DNA of 64,000 nucleotides, taken from NCBI RefSeq assembly GCF_004000235.1, contig NZ_RCIO01000001.1, forward strand, positions 930,001 through 994,000. Reading direction: 5' to 3'. Below, piece by piece: positions 32,020 to 39,938 of the stretch. Under the pieces are notes generated by a model, which saw only the letters and a list, made by a program, of their open reading frames with translations, ran no database searches and was not told where the DNA came from. This DNA is from Mesorhizobium sp. Z1-4 (lineage in GTDB: Bacteria > Pseudomonadota > Alphaproteobacteria > Rhizobiales > Rhizobiaceae). Both the position numbers and the translations under genes were made by a program. The first letter of the stretch is position 1. Every line of letters starts with the position of its first letter.

Positions 32020-33156
32020 ATGGCCGCACACCTAACGCCGATCGGGCGGCGAACGTTTCTCGCACTTTTGGCATCGGCCTGTGTCGCGCCGGCGGGCCCG
32101 TCCATGTCGTCCGGCAATTCCTTGCCCTCAACAGAGGATGACGGACCGCTCTTCCTCGGCGCGCGCTTGAACAGCGGCAGTCACGAAGTTGCGGTGATCG
32201 ACGAACATGGCCGCGACCTGCTGGTGCTGCCGGTGCCGGCGCGCGGTCACTCATTCGCGATCGATTCAGCGCGGCGCAGGGCGGTCGCCTTCGGGCGCGC
32301 GCCCGGCCGCTTCGCCGTGGCGTTCGATATCGATGGCGGGTCGGCGCCGCACGCCATCGCGCCGCCGGCCGACCGGCACTTCTTCGGCCATGGTGCGTTC
32401 ACGCCTGGCGGACGGCTGCTGCTTGCCACGGAGAACGATTTCGGGGCCGGCCAGGGTGTCGTCGGTATCTATGATGCAGGCAAGGGGTTCGCGCGCATCG
32501 GCGAAATTGCCAGCGGCGGGATAGGGCCGCACGAAGCGGTTCTGCTCGGCGACGGCAAGACGCTTTGCGTCGCCAATGGCGGGATACTCACCCATCCCGA
32601 CTATGGCGGACAGAAACTCAATCTCGACACGATGCAGCCGGGCCTGGCCTATATCGACGTTGAGACCGGCGACCTGACCGATCAGGTGTTTCTGGCGCCC
32701 GAACTCAGCCGGCTTTCCATTCGCCATCTTGCGATCGATGCACTGGGGACCATCTGGTTCGGCTGTCAGTATCAGGGCGAGCCGGCACAGCGGCCTCCGC
32801 TGGTCGGGCGTCATCGGCGCGGCAGAGAACCGGAGCTTTTTGCCGGGCCGGACGAAACGCTGAAGGCGATGAACAATTATGTCGGCTCGGTCGCGGTGGA
32901 TGCGTCTGGCGAAATTGTCGCCACCTCGTCGCCGCGGGGCGGGCTGGTCGCCTTCTGGGACGCCGCGACGGGGCGGCATCTCGGCAACCGCGAACTCGCC
33001 GACGGTTGCGGGGTCGCCCCGCTCGAAAGGCATCATGTGCTGGCCACCAGCGGGCGCGGCGCGGTGACCGACCTGTCGCCGGGCGCAACCGGGCTTTTGC
33101 TGCCCCCGGCACCCGGCAGACCGGCATGGGACAATCACCTGCGGCGCATGGGCTGA
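32020..33156 (+). CDS. DUF1513 periplasmic beta-propeller protein
   Basis: A 378-residue protein with a twin-arginine-like N-terminus (GRRTFLALLASACVA, residues about 9-23) ending near a lipobox-like cysteine. The body has repeated beta-propeller-like blades (HSFAIDSARRRAVAFGRAPG, GHGAFTPGGRLLLATENDF, GIGPHEAVLLGDGKTLCVANGG, IRHLAIDALGTIWFGCQYQG) characteristic of DUF1513. It is the last gene of the imelysin operon, four bases after the previous stop. Biochemical role unknown; likely an exported partner of the di-heme protein. Confidence 0.85.
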   Translation: MAAHLTPIGRRTFLALLASACVAPAGPSMSSGNSLPSTEDDGPLFLGARLNSGSHEVAVIDEHGRDLLVLPVPARGHSFAIDSARRRAVAFGRAPGRFAVAFDIDGGSAPHAIAPPADRHFFGHGAFTPGGRLLLATENDFGAGQGVVGIYDAGKGFARIGEIASGGIGPHEAVLLGDGKTLCVANGGILTHPDYGGQKLNLDTMQPGLAYIDVETGDLTDQVFLAPELSRLSIRHLAIDALGTIWFGCQYQGEPAQRPPLVGRHRRGREPELFAGPDETLKAMNNYVGSVAVDASGEIVATSSPRGGLVAFWDAATGRHLGNRELADGCGVAPLERHHVLATSGRGAVTDLSPGATGLLLPPAPGRPAWDNHLRRMG

Positions 33157-33193
33157 TGGCGGCACGGCGGGCAGGCTGGACCAACGGAACCTC

Positions 33194-34462
33194 ATGGACC
33201 CCGGCCGTGATCCGCGATACCGGCTGCGGACAGTTTTCGTGCAGGCGGCAGAAAGCGCAGCTTTGACCGATACCGCAGTGGCTCACAAATCGACGCAGGC
33301 GGCAGGATTTCTGGTGATCCTGGCGCTTTCGTTCAGCCACATGCTCAACGACATCATGCAGTCGCTGCTGGCAGCGATCTACCCGATGCTGAAAGCCGAT
33401 TTCCGGCTCGATTTCTGGCAGATCGGGCTGCTGACCATGGCGTTTCAGGTAACTGCCTCGCTGCTGCAGCCGGCGATCGGGCTCTACACCGACCGCAAGC
33501 CGCTGCCCTATTCGCTTGCTTTCGGCATGGGCTCGACCTTTGTCGGCCTGATCCTGCTCGCCTATGCGGGCCAATATGCCGTGCTGATCGCCGGCGCGGC
33601 GCTTATCGGTTTCGGCTCGGCGATCTTTCATCCCGAGGCTTCGCGCATTGCGCGGCTTGCTTCGGGCGGCCGCTTCGGGATGGCACAGTCGGTGTTTCAG
33701 ATCGGCGGCAATCTGGGCACGGCAATCGGACCGCTGCTGGCGGCGTTCATCGTGGTGCCCTACGGGCAGGCCAGCGTCGCATGGTTCTCGGTAATCGCAC
33801 TTATCGGCATGGCCGTGCTGTGGCGCGTCGGCGGCTGGTACAGCCGCGAACGCAAGCAGGCGGGAAAACCGGGCGCGCCGGGACCGATCTACGCGCTGCC
33901 GCGGCGCATCGTGTTCACCGCCCTTGCGGCGCTGATCGTGCTGACCTTCTCCAAATTCGTCTACATGGCCAGCCTGACCAGCTACTACACGTTTTTTGCG
34001 ATCGAGAAGTTCGGCGTCTCGGTTCAGACATCGCAGATGCTTCTGTTTCTGTTCCTCGTCGCTTCGGCGGTCGGGCTGGTCCTCGGCGGACTGGTCAGCG
34101 ACAAGGTCGGGGCGCGCAGCGTGATCTGGTTCTCGATCCTGGGCGCGCTGCCTTTCACCCTTGCGCTGCCGCATGTCGGCATTGTCGCGACAGCTGTGCT
34201 GACGGTGATTATCGGCATCGTCCTGTCGTCGGCCTTTTCGGCCATCATCGTCTTTGCACAGGAGCTGGTGCCTGGCCGGGTCGGCCTGATAGCGGGGCTG
34301 TTTTTCGGCTTCGCCTTCGGCCTTGGTGGCCTGGGCGCGGCATTGCTCGGCATCATCGCCGACTATACCAGCATCCGGTTCGTGTTCGCGATGTGCTCGT
34401 TTCTGCCGGTGCTCGGCCTGGCGGCGATTTTCCTGCCCAGCCACGCCGCGATGCGGCAGTAA
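33194..34462 (+). CDS. MFS transporter, fosmidomycin-resistance (Fsr) type
   Basis: A 422-residue, 12-helix major facilitator. The segment SFSHMLNDIMQSLLAAIYPML (helix 1), IGFGSAIFHPEASRIARLASGGR and GLVLGGLVSDKVGARSVIW match the Fsr subfamily, which exports small lipophilic drugs such as fosmidomycin. It follows the DUF1513 gene by 37 bp; its first 35 residues are poorly conserved, so the real start may be the TTG near 33263. The substrate here is not known. Confidence 0.85.
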   Translation: MDPGRDPRYRLRTVFVQAAESAALTDTAVAHKSTQAAGFLVILALSFSHMLNDIMQSLLAAIYPMLKADFRLDFWQIGLLTMAFQVTASLLQPAIGLYTDRKPLPYSLAFGMGSTFVGLILLAYAGQYAVLIAGAALIGFGSAIFHPEASRIARLASGGRFGMAQSVFQIGGNLGTAIGPLLAAFIVVPYGQASVAWFSVIALIGMAVLWRVGGWYSRERKQAGKPGAPGPIYALPRRIVFTALAALIVLTFSKFVYMASLTSYYTFFAIEKFGVSVQTSQMLLFLFLVASAVGLVLGGLVSDKVGARSVIWFSILGALPFTLALPHVGIVATAVLTVIIGIVLSSAFSAIIVFAQELVPGRVGLIAGLFFGFAFGLGGLGAALLGIIADYTSIRFVFAMCSFLPVLGLAAIFLPSHAAMRQ

Positions 34463-34555
34463 ACAAGGCGCTTGACGGCAGGCTCCGCCGGGCGCAAAGA
34501 GCGATCGGAGATCACGTCCGGCGCGACCGGCGGCAATCCTCCCGGGATCGTACGC

Positions 34556-34894
34556 ATGTCACCAGCCGGCCTCGCCCAACTCGGCGTATCGACATTTGTT
34601 TTCATGCTGGCGGCCGCCGCCGCCAAGAACTGGACGATTTCGCCCAGCGGCTGGCGGCTTGTGCTGGTGCTCGGCCTCTACACGCTCGGCAATCTGATCA
34701 TGCTGCGGCTGATCCGCGAGTTCGGCATGGGCGTGGCGCTCAGCCTTTCCGGTGTCATCCAGCTGGCGGCGGTCAACCTGGTGGCTTTCGCCTGGTTCGG
34801 CGAACGCGTCAATCTGGTGCAGGGCACCGGCATCGTGGTGGCGATAGCGGCCATCGCGCTGATCACCATGGGGCCGTATATTTCTCCGCGCTAG
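34556..34894 (+). CDS. Small four-helix transporter-like membrane protein
   Basis: A 112-residue protein with four hydrophobic segments. The order and the motifs NLIMLRLIREFGMGVALSLSG and FAWFGERVNLVQGTGIVVAIAAIALI recall small multidrug-resistance / EamA-half proteins. The ATG at 34556 has GGGA nine bases upstream; the frame extends to 34472 without support. Immediately after its stop, in the same frame, comes the LytTR remnant, which hints that this locus once held another gene. Confidence 0.6.
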   Translation: MSPAGLAQLGVSTFVFMLAAAAAKNWTISPSGWRLVLVLGLYTLGNLIMLRLIREFGMGVALSLSGVIQLAAVNLVAFAWFGERVNLVQGTGIVVAIAAIALITMGPYISPR

Positions 34895-35002
34895 GGCGTA
34901 CGGCGCGGCGGCAAGCTCTTTCTGAGGCTCGCCGATGGCACCGAACTGCCGGTGAGCCGTAGTTTCCAGACTGCCGTGCGCGAGGCCGGCCTGCTGCATT
35001 AG
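34895..35002 (+). pseudogene. Remnant of a LytTR-domain regulator
   Basis: After the stop at 34894 the same frame continues as GKLFLRLADGTELPVSRSF followed by TAVREAGLL-H and a stop at 35000-35002. This is the C-terminal end of a LytTR DNA-binding domain (the usual LADGRELPVSRTY...VREAGLL signature). No start or upstream part of the domain is left, so it is a decayed fragment. It ends 19 bp before the ECF41 promoter. Confidence 0.6.
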
Positions 35003-35021
35003 CCAATTTTTCGCCGGCGGC

Positions 35022-35048
35022 TGTCACACAAGCCGGTGCTGTCTCGTC
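35022..35048 (+). promoter_or_regulatory. ECF41-type promoter
   Basis: TGTCACA at 35022-35028 and CGTC at 35045-35048 are separated by exactly 16 nt, the published ECF41 target TGTCACA-N16-CGTC. It lies 24 bp upstream of the first gene of the operon that encodes an ECF41 sigma factor, so the sigma factor very probably drives its own operon. Confidence 0.8.
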
Positions 35049-35071
35049 AAAGTCGCAGGAGGTATCAACCC

Positions 35072-35440
35072 ATGCGACTTCTTCTGATCACCGTTGCCAT
35101 CTATCAGGGCGTGAACGGCGCCGTGATGCTGGCGGCACCCGAATTCTGGTATGGCATCGCGCCCGGCGCAGACCATACCGGGCCCATCAACACTCATTTT
35201 GTCCGCGATATCGGGCTGGCGTTTCTCGCCTCGGCCGCCGCGCTTGTTATCGCCGCGCTGACGCGCAGCACCACGGTGCTGTGGCCGGCACTGGTGTTTC
35301 TCGGCGGCCATGCCCTGCTCCATCTCGTGGAGATGGTCGCGCATGGCACCACGCCGGCGGTTGCGCTTCGCGACATCGCCCTGATCGTGGTGCCTGCGTT
35401 CCTGCCCGTCGCGGCATTCCGGTGGAGGGCGGCACGATGA
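35072..35440 (+). CDS. Small membrane protein of the ECF41 operon
   Basis: A 122-residue protein with four predicted membrane helices (about 3-22, 45-65, 67-92, 98-117) and no recognised family. A perfect AGGAGGT lies seven bases before the ATG. It is the first gene behind the ECF41 promoter and its stop overlaps the next start (ATGA), so it belongs to the sigma-factor regulon. The histidines in HALLHLVEMVAH could bind metal or heme, but this is only a guess. Confidence 0.65.
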   Translation: MRLLLITVAIYQGVNGAVMLAAPEFWYGIAPGADHTGPINTHFVRDIGLAFLASAAALVIAALTRSTTVLWPALVFLGGHALLHLVEMVAHGTTPAVALRDIALIVVPAFLPVAAFRWRAAR

Positions 35441-35991
35441 TGCGCGGCTTTCTGAAAAGCCAGTTCGACAAGTTCGGCAGGCAGTATGACTACGATACAG
35501 GCTATATGAAGGAAGTGGCCGATCTCGATGCCGGCGGCGCCATGAAGCTCGGCATGATGGCGCCGTTTACCTCACACCGGTTCGGCATTGGGGCTGCGCC
35601 CTATTTCGCGGCCAAGGTGACGGCAGCCAGATGGGCCGATTGCGGCTCCTGTCTGCGGCTTGCGATCGCAATGGCCGTGGAAGCCGGGCTCGCCCGCGCC
35701 GACCTTGCGGCAATGCTCACCGGCCAGAAAAACGTGCCCGAAGACATGGCGCTGGCCGCCCGCTACGCGCAGGCGGTTATCGACAACGGCCCCGAGCTGA
35801 CCGAGATCATAGCCGAATGCGAACGCCGCTGGGGCCGCAGCGGCATAGCCGGTCTTTCAGCCGCAACCGTTTCGGGTCTCGTTTATCCGCTCTTCAAACG
35901 CGGTCTCGGATACGGCAATGTGTGCGAACCGGTGATAGCCGCGCTGGAAGCGGAAACCCGGCACGTACCAGCGGAGCTGATGAATGGGTGA
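35437..35991 (+). CDS. Carboxymuconolactone-decarboxylase/AhpD-like protein
   Basis: A 184-residue helical protein with a CxxC redox motif in DCGSCLRLAIAMAVEAGL (about 69-86), typical of the AhpD / carboxymuconolactone decarboxylase superfamily. ECF41 sigma factors are usually encoded beside exactly such a protein, thought to be an oxidoreductase in the stress response they control. It overlaps the upstream gene by four bases and the sigma factor start by eight. Peroxide-linked activity is inferred from the family only. Confidence 0.75.
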   Translation: MMRGFLKSQFDKFGRQYDYDTGYMKEVADLDAGGAMKLGMMAPFTSHRFGIGAAPYFAAKVTAARWADCGSCLRLAIAMAVEAGLARADLAAMLTGQKNVPEDMALAARYAQAVIDNGPELTEIIAECERRWGRSGIAGLSAATVSGLVYPLFKRGLGYGNVCEPVIAALEAETRHVPAELMNG

Positions 35992-36880
35992 GACTCAGGG
36001 CGAGGCAGCGAAGCTCGATGCGTATCTGGCGCAGCGCAGCCGGCTGATCCGCCTCGCCTACCGTTACCTCGGCTCCGCAAGCGAGGCGGAAGACGCCGTG
36101 CAGGATGCGTGGCTGCGTTATGCCGAGGCATCGGGAGTAAGCGACCCGGCGCGCTATCTCTCGCGCATCGTCACCAATCTCTGCCTCGACCGGCTGAAAT
36201 CGGCGCGGGCGCGGCGCGAGACCTATGTCGGGCCGTGGCTGCCCGAACCTATCGCCGGAACTACGGATCCGGGCGACACGAACGACGCGGCCCTCGACAT
36301 TTCCTACGGCGTTATGCGGGCGCTGGAACAGCTCACACCGGAAGAGCGGGCGGTGCTTTTTCTGCACGATCTCTTCGATCTGACTTTCGAGGAGATTGCG
36401 GAAACGCTGCAGCGCAGTTCGGCCGCATGCCGGCAGATGGCGGTGCGGGCCCGCAACGCGCTGTCGCGTTCGAAGCCCCGGTTCAGCCCGAACGAAGCCG
36501 ACCTCAACCGCTTCATGGCCAGCTTTTCGCAGACCTTGCAAAGCGGCGACATCGAACCGCTGAAAGCGATGCTTACCGAGGATGTCGAGTTCGTTTCGGA
36601 TGGCGGCGGAAAGGTCGCATCGGCACTCAATGTCGTTGCCGGGGCGGAGAACGTTGCCCGCCTGCTTTACGGCCTGGCGCGAAAATTCGTCGGCAACGCC
36701 GAACTGGGACTGCGGCTGGTAACGATCAACGGCGCCCCCGGGCTGCTGGTTGCGATCGACGGCAAGCTCGACCAGACGATGAGCTTTACGGTCGACGAGA
36801 ACGGAACGATCGCTGCGATCTATGTGGTGCGCAATCCCGACAAGCTGTCCGGTTTTGCGCCGCCGCGCGCCGCCGAATGA
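35984..36880 (+). CDS. ECF41-family RNA polymerase sigma factor
   Basis: A 298-residue extracytoplasmic-function sigma factor. Region 2 (RLIRLAYRYLGSASEAEDAVQDAWLRY) and region 4 (LTPEERAVLFLHDLFDLTFEEIAETLQRSSAACRQMAVRAR) are followed by a SnoaL-like domain from about residue 175 to the end. The SnoaL-like extension defines ECF41 and acts as a built-in regulator in place of an anti-sigma factor. The NPDKL motif near the C-terminus, known to matter for activity control in ECF41, is present in RNPDKLSGF. The operon has the cognate promoter 950 bp upstream. Confidence 0.92.
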   Translation: MGETQGEAAKLDAYLAQRSRLIRLAYRYLGSASEAEDAVQDAWLRYAEASGVSDPARYLSRIVTNLCLDRLKSARARRETYVGPWLPEPIAGTTDPGDTNDAALDISYGVMRALEQLTPEERAVLFLHDLFDLTFEEIAETLQRSSAACRQMAVRARNALSRSKPRFSPNEADLNRFMASFSQTLQSGDIEPLKAMLTEDVEFVSDGGGKVASALNVVAGAENVARLLYGLARKFVGNAELGLRLVTINGAPGLLVAIDGKLDQTMSFTVDENGTIAAIYVVRNPDKLSGFAPPRAAE

Positions 36881-36887
36881 CGCCGAC

Positions 36888-37202
36888 TCAGCCCTCTTGT
36901 TTGCATTCGCCTTCGCTGGCGATGCTCACGCCCTGCGAGGCCGCCGCGCAGGCGTTTGAATAGGTTTCGCCGTCGCAGCCGCAAACGGGATCGTACTCCC
37001 GGGTGCAGAACTCCGGCTTCGCCCGGCACGTGCCCATGCGGTCTGCAGCGCCGCACATTGCTTCAGGCGCATAGTCGCAATATTCGCCGGCGTCCGGACA
37101 TGCGAGCCCGGCAATACCGCCGCATTGCTGATCTCCATCGGCGTGCAGAAGCGGCGACCACATCAGCGCTGCGATCCCGATCACGGCTGCAAACTTCCTC
37201 AT
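36888..37202 (-). CDS. Secreted Kazal-type inhibitor-domain protein
   Basis: A 104-residue exported protein: signal peptide about 1-21 (FAAVIGIAALMWSPLLHA), then a cysteine-rich body. The C-terminal half (FCTREYDPVCGCDGETYSNAC and EGEC) is a Kazal serine-protease-inhibitor motif with its six-cysteine pattern; the N-terminal half has a second cysteine set (CGGIAGLACPDAGEYCDY). Kazal domains are sporadic in bacteria. Start 37202 chosen because the signal peptide begins there. It ends seven bases from the convergent sigma-factor gene. Confidence 0.8.
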   Translation of the reverse strand: MRKFAAVIGIAALMWSPLLHADGDQQCGGIAGLACPDAGEYCDYAPEAMCGAADRMGTCRAKPEFCTREYDPVCGCDGETYSNACAAASQGVSIASEGECKQEG

Positions 37203-37224
37203 GGTTGCTCTCCCAAACGTGGAC

Positions 37225-38088
37225 CTATCCCTTGCCGGGGTCAGGCACGGTCTCTCCCTGATTTTCGGCACCGGCAGCCGCGGCCTGAGCGGCGGGCTCG
37301 GTATCACCCCTCGACGGGTCAGCCCACACCAGCGATTTGTAGTCGAAACCGTAAGCAAGCGTAGGTTTCACAATCTCGAAGAATGGCGACAGGTCGAAGT
37401 CGCGCGGCGTGTACAGCGAGTGGTGACGAATGTGCATGATTTCACGGCGCGAATAGGCCGACTGCGCGGAGGCGCGGCCAGGCGCGCGGGTGATCTCGGG
37501 CAGTATCGGATACCGAATGCCGGCATATGCCTGTGCGATCAGGGAGGAACAGATGGCGCGCGTCGGGTCGCCCGAGCCGAAAGCGAGCATACGGCGGCGC
37601 CAGCGGACGGGCACAGGCGGTGTCGGCAGGAAATAACGCAACATGTCGAAGATGTTCTTCATGTCGTAGCGCGTGCCGAGTTTGCCGACCATGAAGTCGA
37701 CCACCTTCTTGCGGTCGTCCGGCGTGAGGCCGCTGGGGCGGCAGATGCGGGTGTTGTAGGTGCGGTATTTCGACAGCGGCACGGCGACGCAGCCGTCACC
37801 CAGAATAACCTCGATGAGGCGCGGACGTTCCGATCCGTCGTCGGGTTCGGGCAATTCATCGCCGACATAAAGTGCCGCGTGGGACCAGGTGGACTGGGTG
37901 AGATATTTGATTGCCGCCGACACCCGCTGGTTGCCCTCGACGAGGAGAATGTCGCCGGAGCGCAAGGTGCGATGGAGCGTTTCCGGATCTGACGGCGTGT
38001 AGGGCTGGTAGCCGGAGGATTCGCTCTGCAGCCGGCCCGCTACCCAGCGGCCCAGCCGGTCGAGCAATGTGTCGCTACCGGAACTCAT
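37225..38088 (-). CDS. YiiX-like permuted NlpC/P60 (papain-like) protein
   Basis: A 287-residue protein. TLRSGDILLVEGNQRVSAAIKYLTQSTWSHAALYVGD (about 41-77) carries the His of the permuted NlpC/P60 fold and RAICSSLIAQAYAGIRYP (about 178-195) the catalytic Cys, as in YiiX/YebB-like amidases or acyltransferases. The last 40 residues are Ala/Glu-rich. There is no signal peptide. It diverges from mbfA and lies 22 bp upstream of the Kazal gene. Substrate unknown. Confidence 0.75.
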   Translation of the reverse strand: MSSGSDTLLDRLGRWVAGRLQSESSGYQPYTPSDPETLHRTLRSGDILLVEGNQRVSAAIKYLTQSTWSHAALYVGDELPEPDDGSERPRLIEVILGDGCVAVPLSKYRTYNTRICRPSGLTPDDRKKVVDFMVGKLGTRYDMKNIFDMLRYFLPTPPVPVRWRRRMLAFGSGDPTRAICSSLIAQAYAGIRYPILPEITRAPGRASAQSAYSRREIMHIRHHSLYTPRDFDLSPFFEIVKPTLAYGFDYKSLVWADPSRGDTEPAAQAAAAGAENQGETVPDPGKG

Positions 38089-38190
38089 GCATATCCTCCT
38101 GCGGCCGGACTATGCCTGCGACGGGTTTCCGGGTGAAGGCCCGGCAAGCAAAGCGAGTGGCTCAAGGGACATATGAGCGGCAGGTAGTTG

Positions 38191-38232
38191 TTGCAACCGG
38201 CGCCGCTGGCATTACATTGGAACAATTCTAAA
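38191..38232 (+). promoter_or_regulatory. mbfA promoter with Irr (ICE) box
   Basis: TTGCAA (38191-38196) and TACATT (38213-38218) are 16 nt apart. TTGGAA-CAA-TTCTAAA at 38217-38232 matches the rhizobial iron-control element bound by Irr. It overlaps the transcription start region, fitting repression by Irr under low iron, as reported for mbfA in related bacteria. Confidence 0.65.
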
Positions 38233-38241
38233 GAGGTTCCG

Positions 38242-39225
38242 ATGCTTTCGCGTGTTTTCGGTTTTGGCCGCCGCTCCTTCGATTCGCTTTCCGAGCAGGA
38301 AATTCTGGCGCTGGCAATTTCCTCCGAAGAGGATGACGGGCGCATCTACCGTGCCTATGCGGACGGTTTGCGCGACGATTTTCCGCAGTCGGCGAAGGTC
38401 TTCGACGCAATGGCCGACGAGGAGGATGAGCACCGCGCGGCTCTGATAGAGCTGCATCGCAAGCGCTTCGGCGAGCGCATCCCGCTGATCAGGCGCGAAC
38501 ATGTTCGCGGCTATTACGAGCGCAAGCCCGACTGGCTGGTGAAGCCGCTCGGGGTGGAAAAGGTGCGGCTGCAGGCGGAAGAAATGGAACTGCAGGCCGG
38601 CCGCTTTTATGTCGAGGCGGCGAAGCGCGCCACCGACGCGGCGACACGCAAGCTTCTGGGCGATCTGGCGGCCGCAGAAAGCAACCATGTCTCGCTGGCG
38701 CAGCGGCTGGGCGAAAAGCACCTGCCGGACGACGCACGCGAAGAGGAAGACCGCACGGAACGCCGGCAGTTCATCCTGACCTATGTGCAGCCGGGGCTGG
38801 CCGGCCTGATGGACGGCTCGGTGTCGACACTTGCGCCGATCTTCGCGGCCGCCTTTGCCACCGGAGATACCTGGCAGACGTTCCTCGTCGGCCTATCCGC
38901 CTCGGTCGGCGCCGGCATCTCGATGGGCTTTACCGAGGCCGCACATGACGACGGCAAGCTCTCCGGGCGCGGTTCGCCGGTGAAGCGCGGACTGGCCTCG
39001 GGCATCATGACCACAATCGGCGGTCTCGGCCACGCCCTGCCCTATCTCATTCCGCATTTCACGACCGCGACGGTGACGGCCATTGCCATCGTTTTCGTCG
39101 AGCTATGGGCGATCGCCTACATACAGAACCGCTTCATGGAAACACCGTTCATGCGCGCCGCATTCCAGGTGGTTCTGGGCGGCGGCCTGGTGCTTGCGGC
39201 CGGTATTCTGATTGGCAATGCCTAG
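38242..39225 (+). CDS. mbfA: Membrane-bound ferritin MbfA (erythrin/vacuolar-iron-transport family)
   Basis: A 327-residue protein. An N-terminal rubrerythrin/ferritin-like di-iron domain (about 14-150) shows EEDDGRIYRAYADGL, DEEDEHRAALIELH and AAESNHVSLAQ, and a C-terminal VIT1-like membrane domain begins LAGLMDGSVSTLAPIFAAAFATG with four to five helices. MbfA exports iron and protects against iron and peroxide stress in Bradyrhizobium and Agrobacterium. The ATG at 38242 follows AAGAGG. The Irr box just upstream supports iron regulation. It ends by overlapping the convergent NIPSNAP gene by four bases. Confidence 0.92.
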   Translation: MLSRVFGFGRRSFDSLSEQEILALAISSEEDDGRIYRAYADGLRDDFPQSAKVFDAMADEEDEHRAALIELHRKRFGERIPLIRREHVRGYYERKPDWLVKPLGVEKVRLQAEEMELQAGRFYVEAAKRATDAATRKLLGDLAAAESNHVSLAQRLGEKHLPDDAREEEDRTERRQFILTYVQPGLAGLMDGSVSTLAPIFAAAFATGDTWQTFLVGLSASVGAGISMGFTEAAHDDGKLSGRGSPVKRGLASGIMTTIGGLGHALPYLIPHFTTATVTAIAIVFVELWAIAYIQNRFMETPFMRAAFQVVLGGGLVLAAGILIGNA

Positions 39226-39551
39226 GCAGCAGCGTCGCCATGCGGCGCGGAAGCGAGCCGCAGGAATATGCGATCTTCCTTGAGAATGAACCGCTTCGCC
39301 CGGGCAAACTCATAATTTTCGCGGCCAAGCGGATCGGCGGCGAGGCGCGCGCGGTAAGCCTCATAGGCGGCCAGATTTTCGATGTTGTAGACACCGTAAG
39401 CCGTTGTGGCCGAGCCCTCATGCGGCGCGAAATAGCCAATCAGGTCGGCCCCGCAGCGCGGGATAGCCTGGCCCCAGTTTCGGGCGTACTGGACGAATTC
39501 GTCGCGTTTGAAAGGGTCGATCTCGTAGCGGATGAAACATGTGATGGGCAT
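39222..39551 (-). CDS. NIPSNAP-family protein
   Basis: A 109-residue alpha/beta-barrel (ferredoxin-like) protein. The opening MPITCFIRYEIDPFKRDEFVQYARNW and the RLAADPLGRENYEFARAKRFI stretch are typical for NIPSNAP. Members are small and often of unknown function; some act as oxygenase-like subunits. It overlaps mbfA tail-to-tail by four bases and stands alone. Confidence 0.8.
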   Translation of the reverse strand: MPITCFIRYEIDPFKRDEFVQYARNWGQAIPRCGADLIGYFAPHEGSATTAYGVYNIENLAAYEAYRARLAADPLGRENYEFARAKRFILKEDRIFLRLASAPHGDAAA

Positions 39552-39623
39552 GAGCGGCTCCTGACAAGAACAGTTTGACCGGGATCGAAATAGAGCGTTG
39601 CCGGTGAGCGTTATGATCGGCGT

Positions 39624-39842
39624 TCAGCACCAGAAGGGCTTGCTGATCTCGTGCCTGGCTTCCTGCGACGTGACGCCGATATCTTCCAGCATGCGGCTGT
39701 CGAGTTCGGCCAGCACGCGGCGCTGCAGATAGCGGTCGTACCAGCGGGCAAATGTCTTCAGCGGCACCAACCGCAACCTGCCGCCGAAACCCAGAACAGG
39801 CCGAGGCGGCGAGGACAGTCGAACAGGGGTCGAAACGGTCAT
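39624..39842 (-). CDS. DUF1127 small protein
   Basis: A 72-residue protein whose last 40 residues (KTFARWYDRYLQRRVLAELDSRMLEDIGVTSQEA) match the arginine-rich DUF1127 (YjiS-like) module, a small RNA- or protein-binding helix-hairpin known to affect phosphate and carbon metabolism and RNA turnover in alphaproteobacteria. The ATG at 39842 lies six bases after AAGGAG; two upstream in-frame starts would leave no proper spacing. It is divergent from the ArsR-type regulator. Confidence 0.8.
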   Translation of the reverse strand: MTVSTPVRLSSPPRPVLGFGGRLRLVPLKTFARWYDRYLQRRVLAELDSRMLEDIGVTSQEARHEISKPFWC

Positions 39843-39938
39843 AGACATCTCCTTCTCGATTGGCCCGACCATAACGATTGTTCTGCAGTGATACTTTGAT
39901 TATGATCGAATGGTGAGCGTAGAAACGAGAACGAAACG

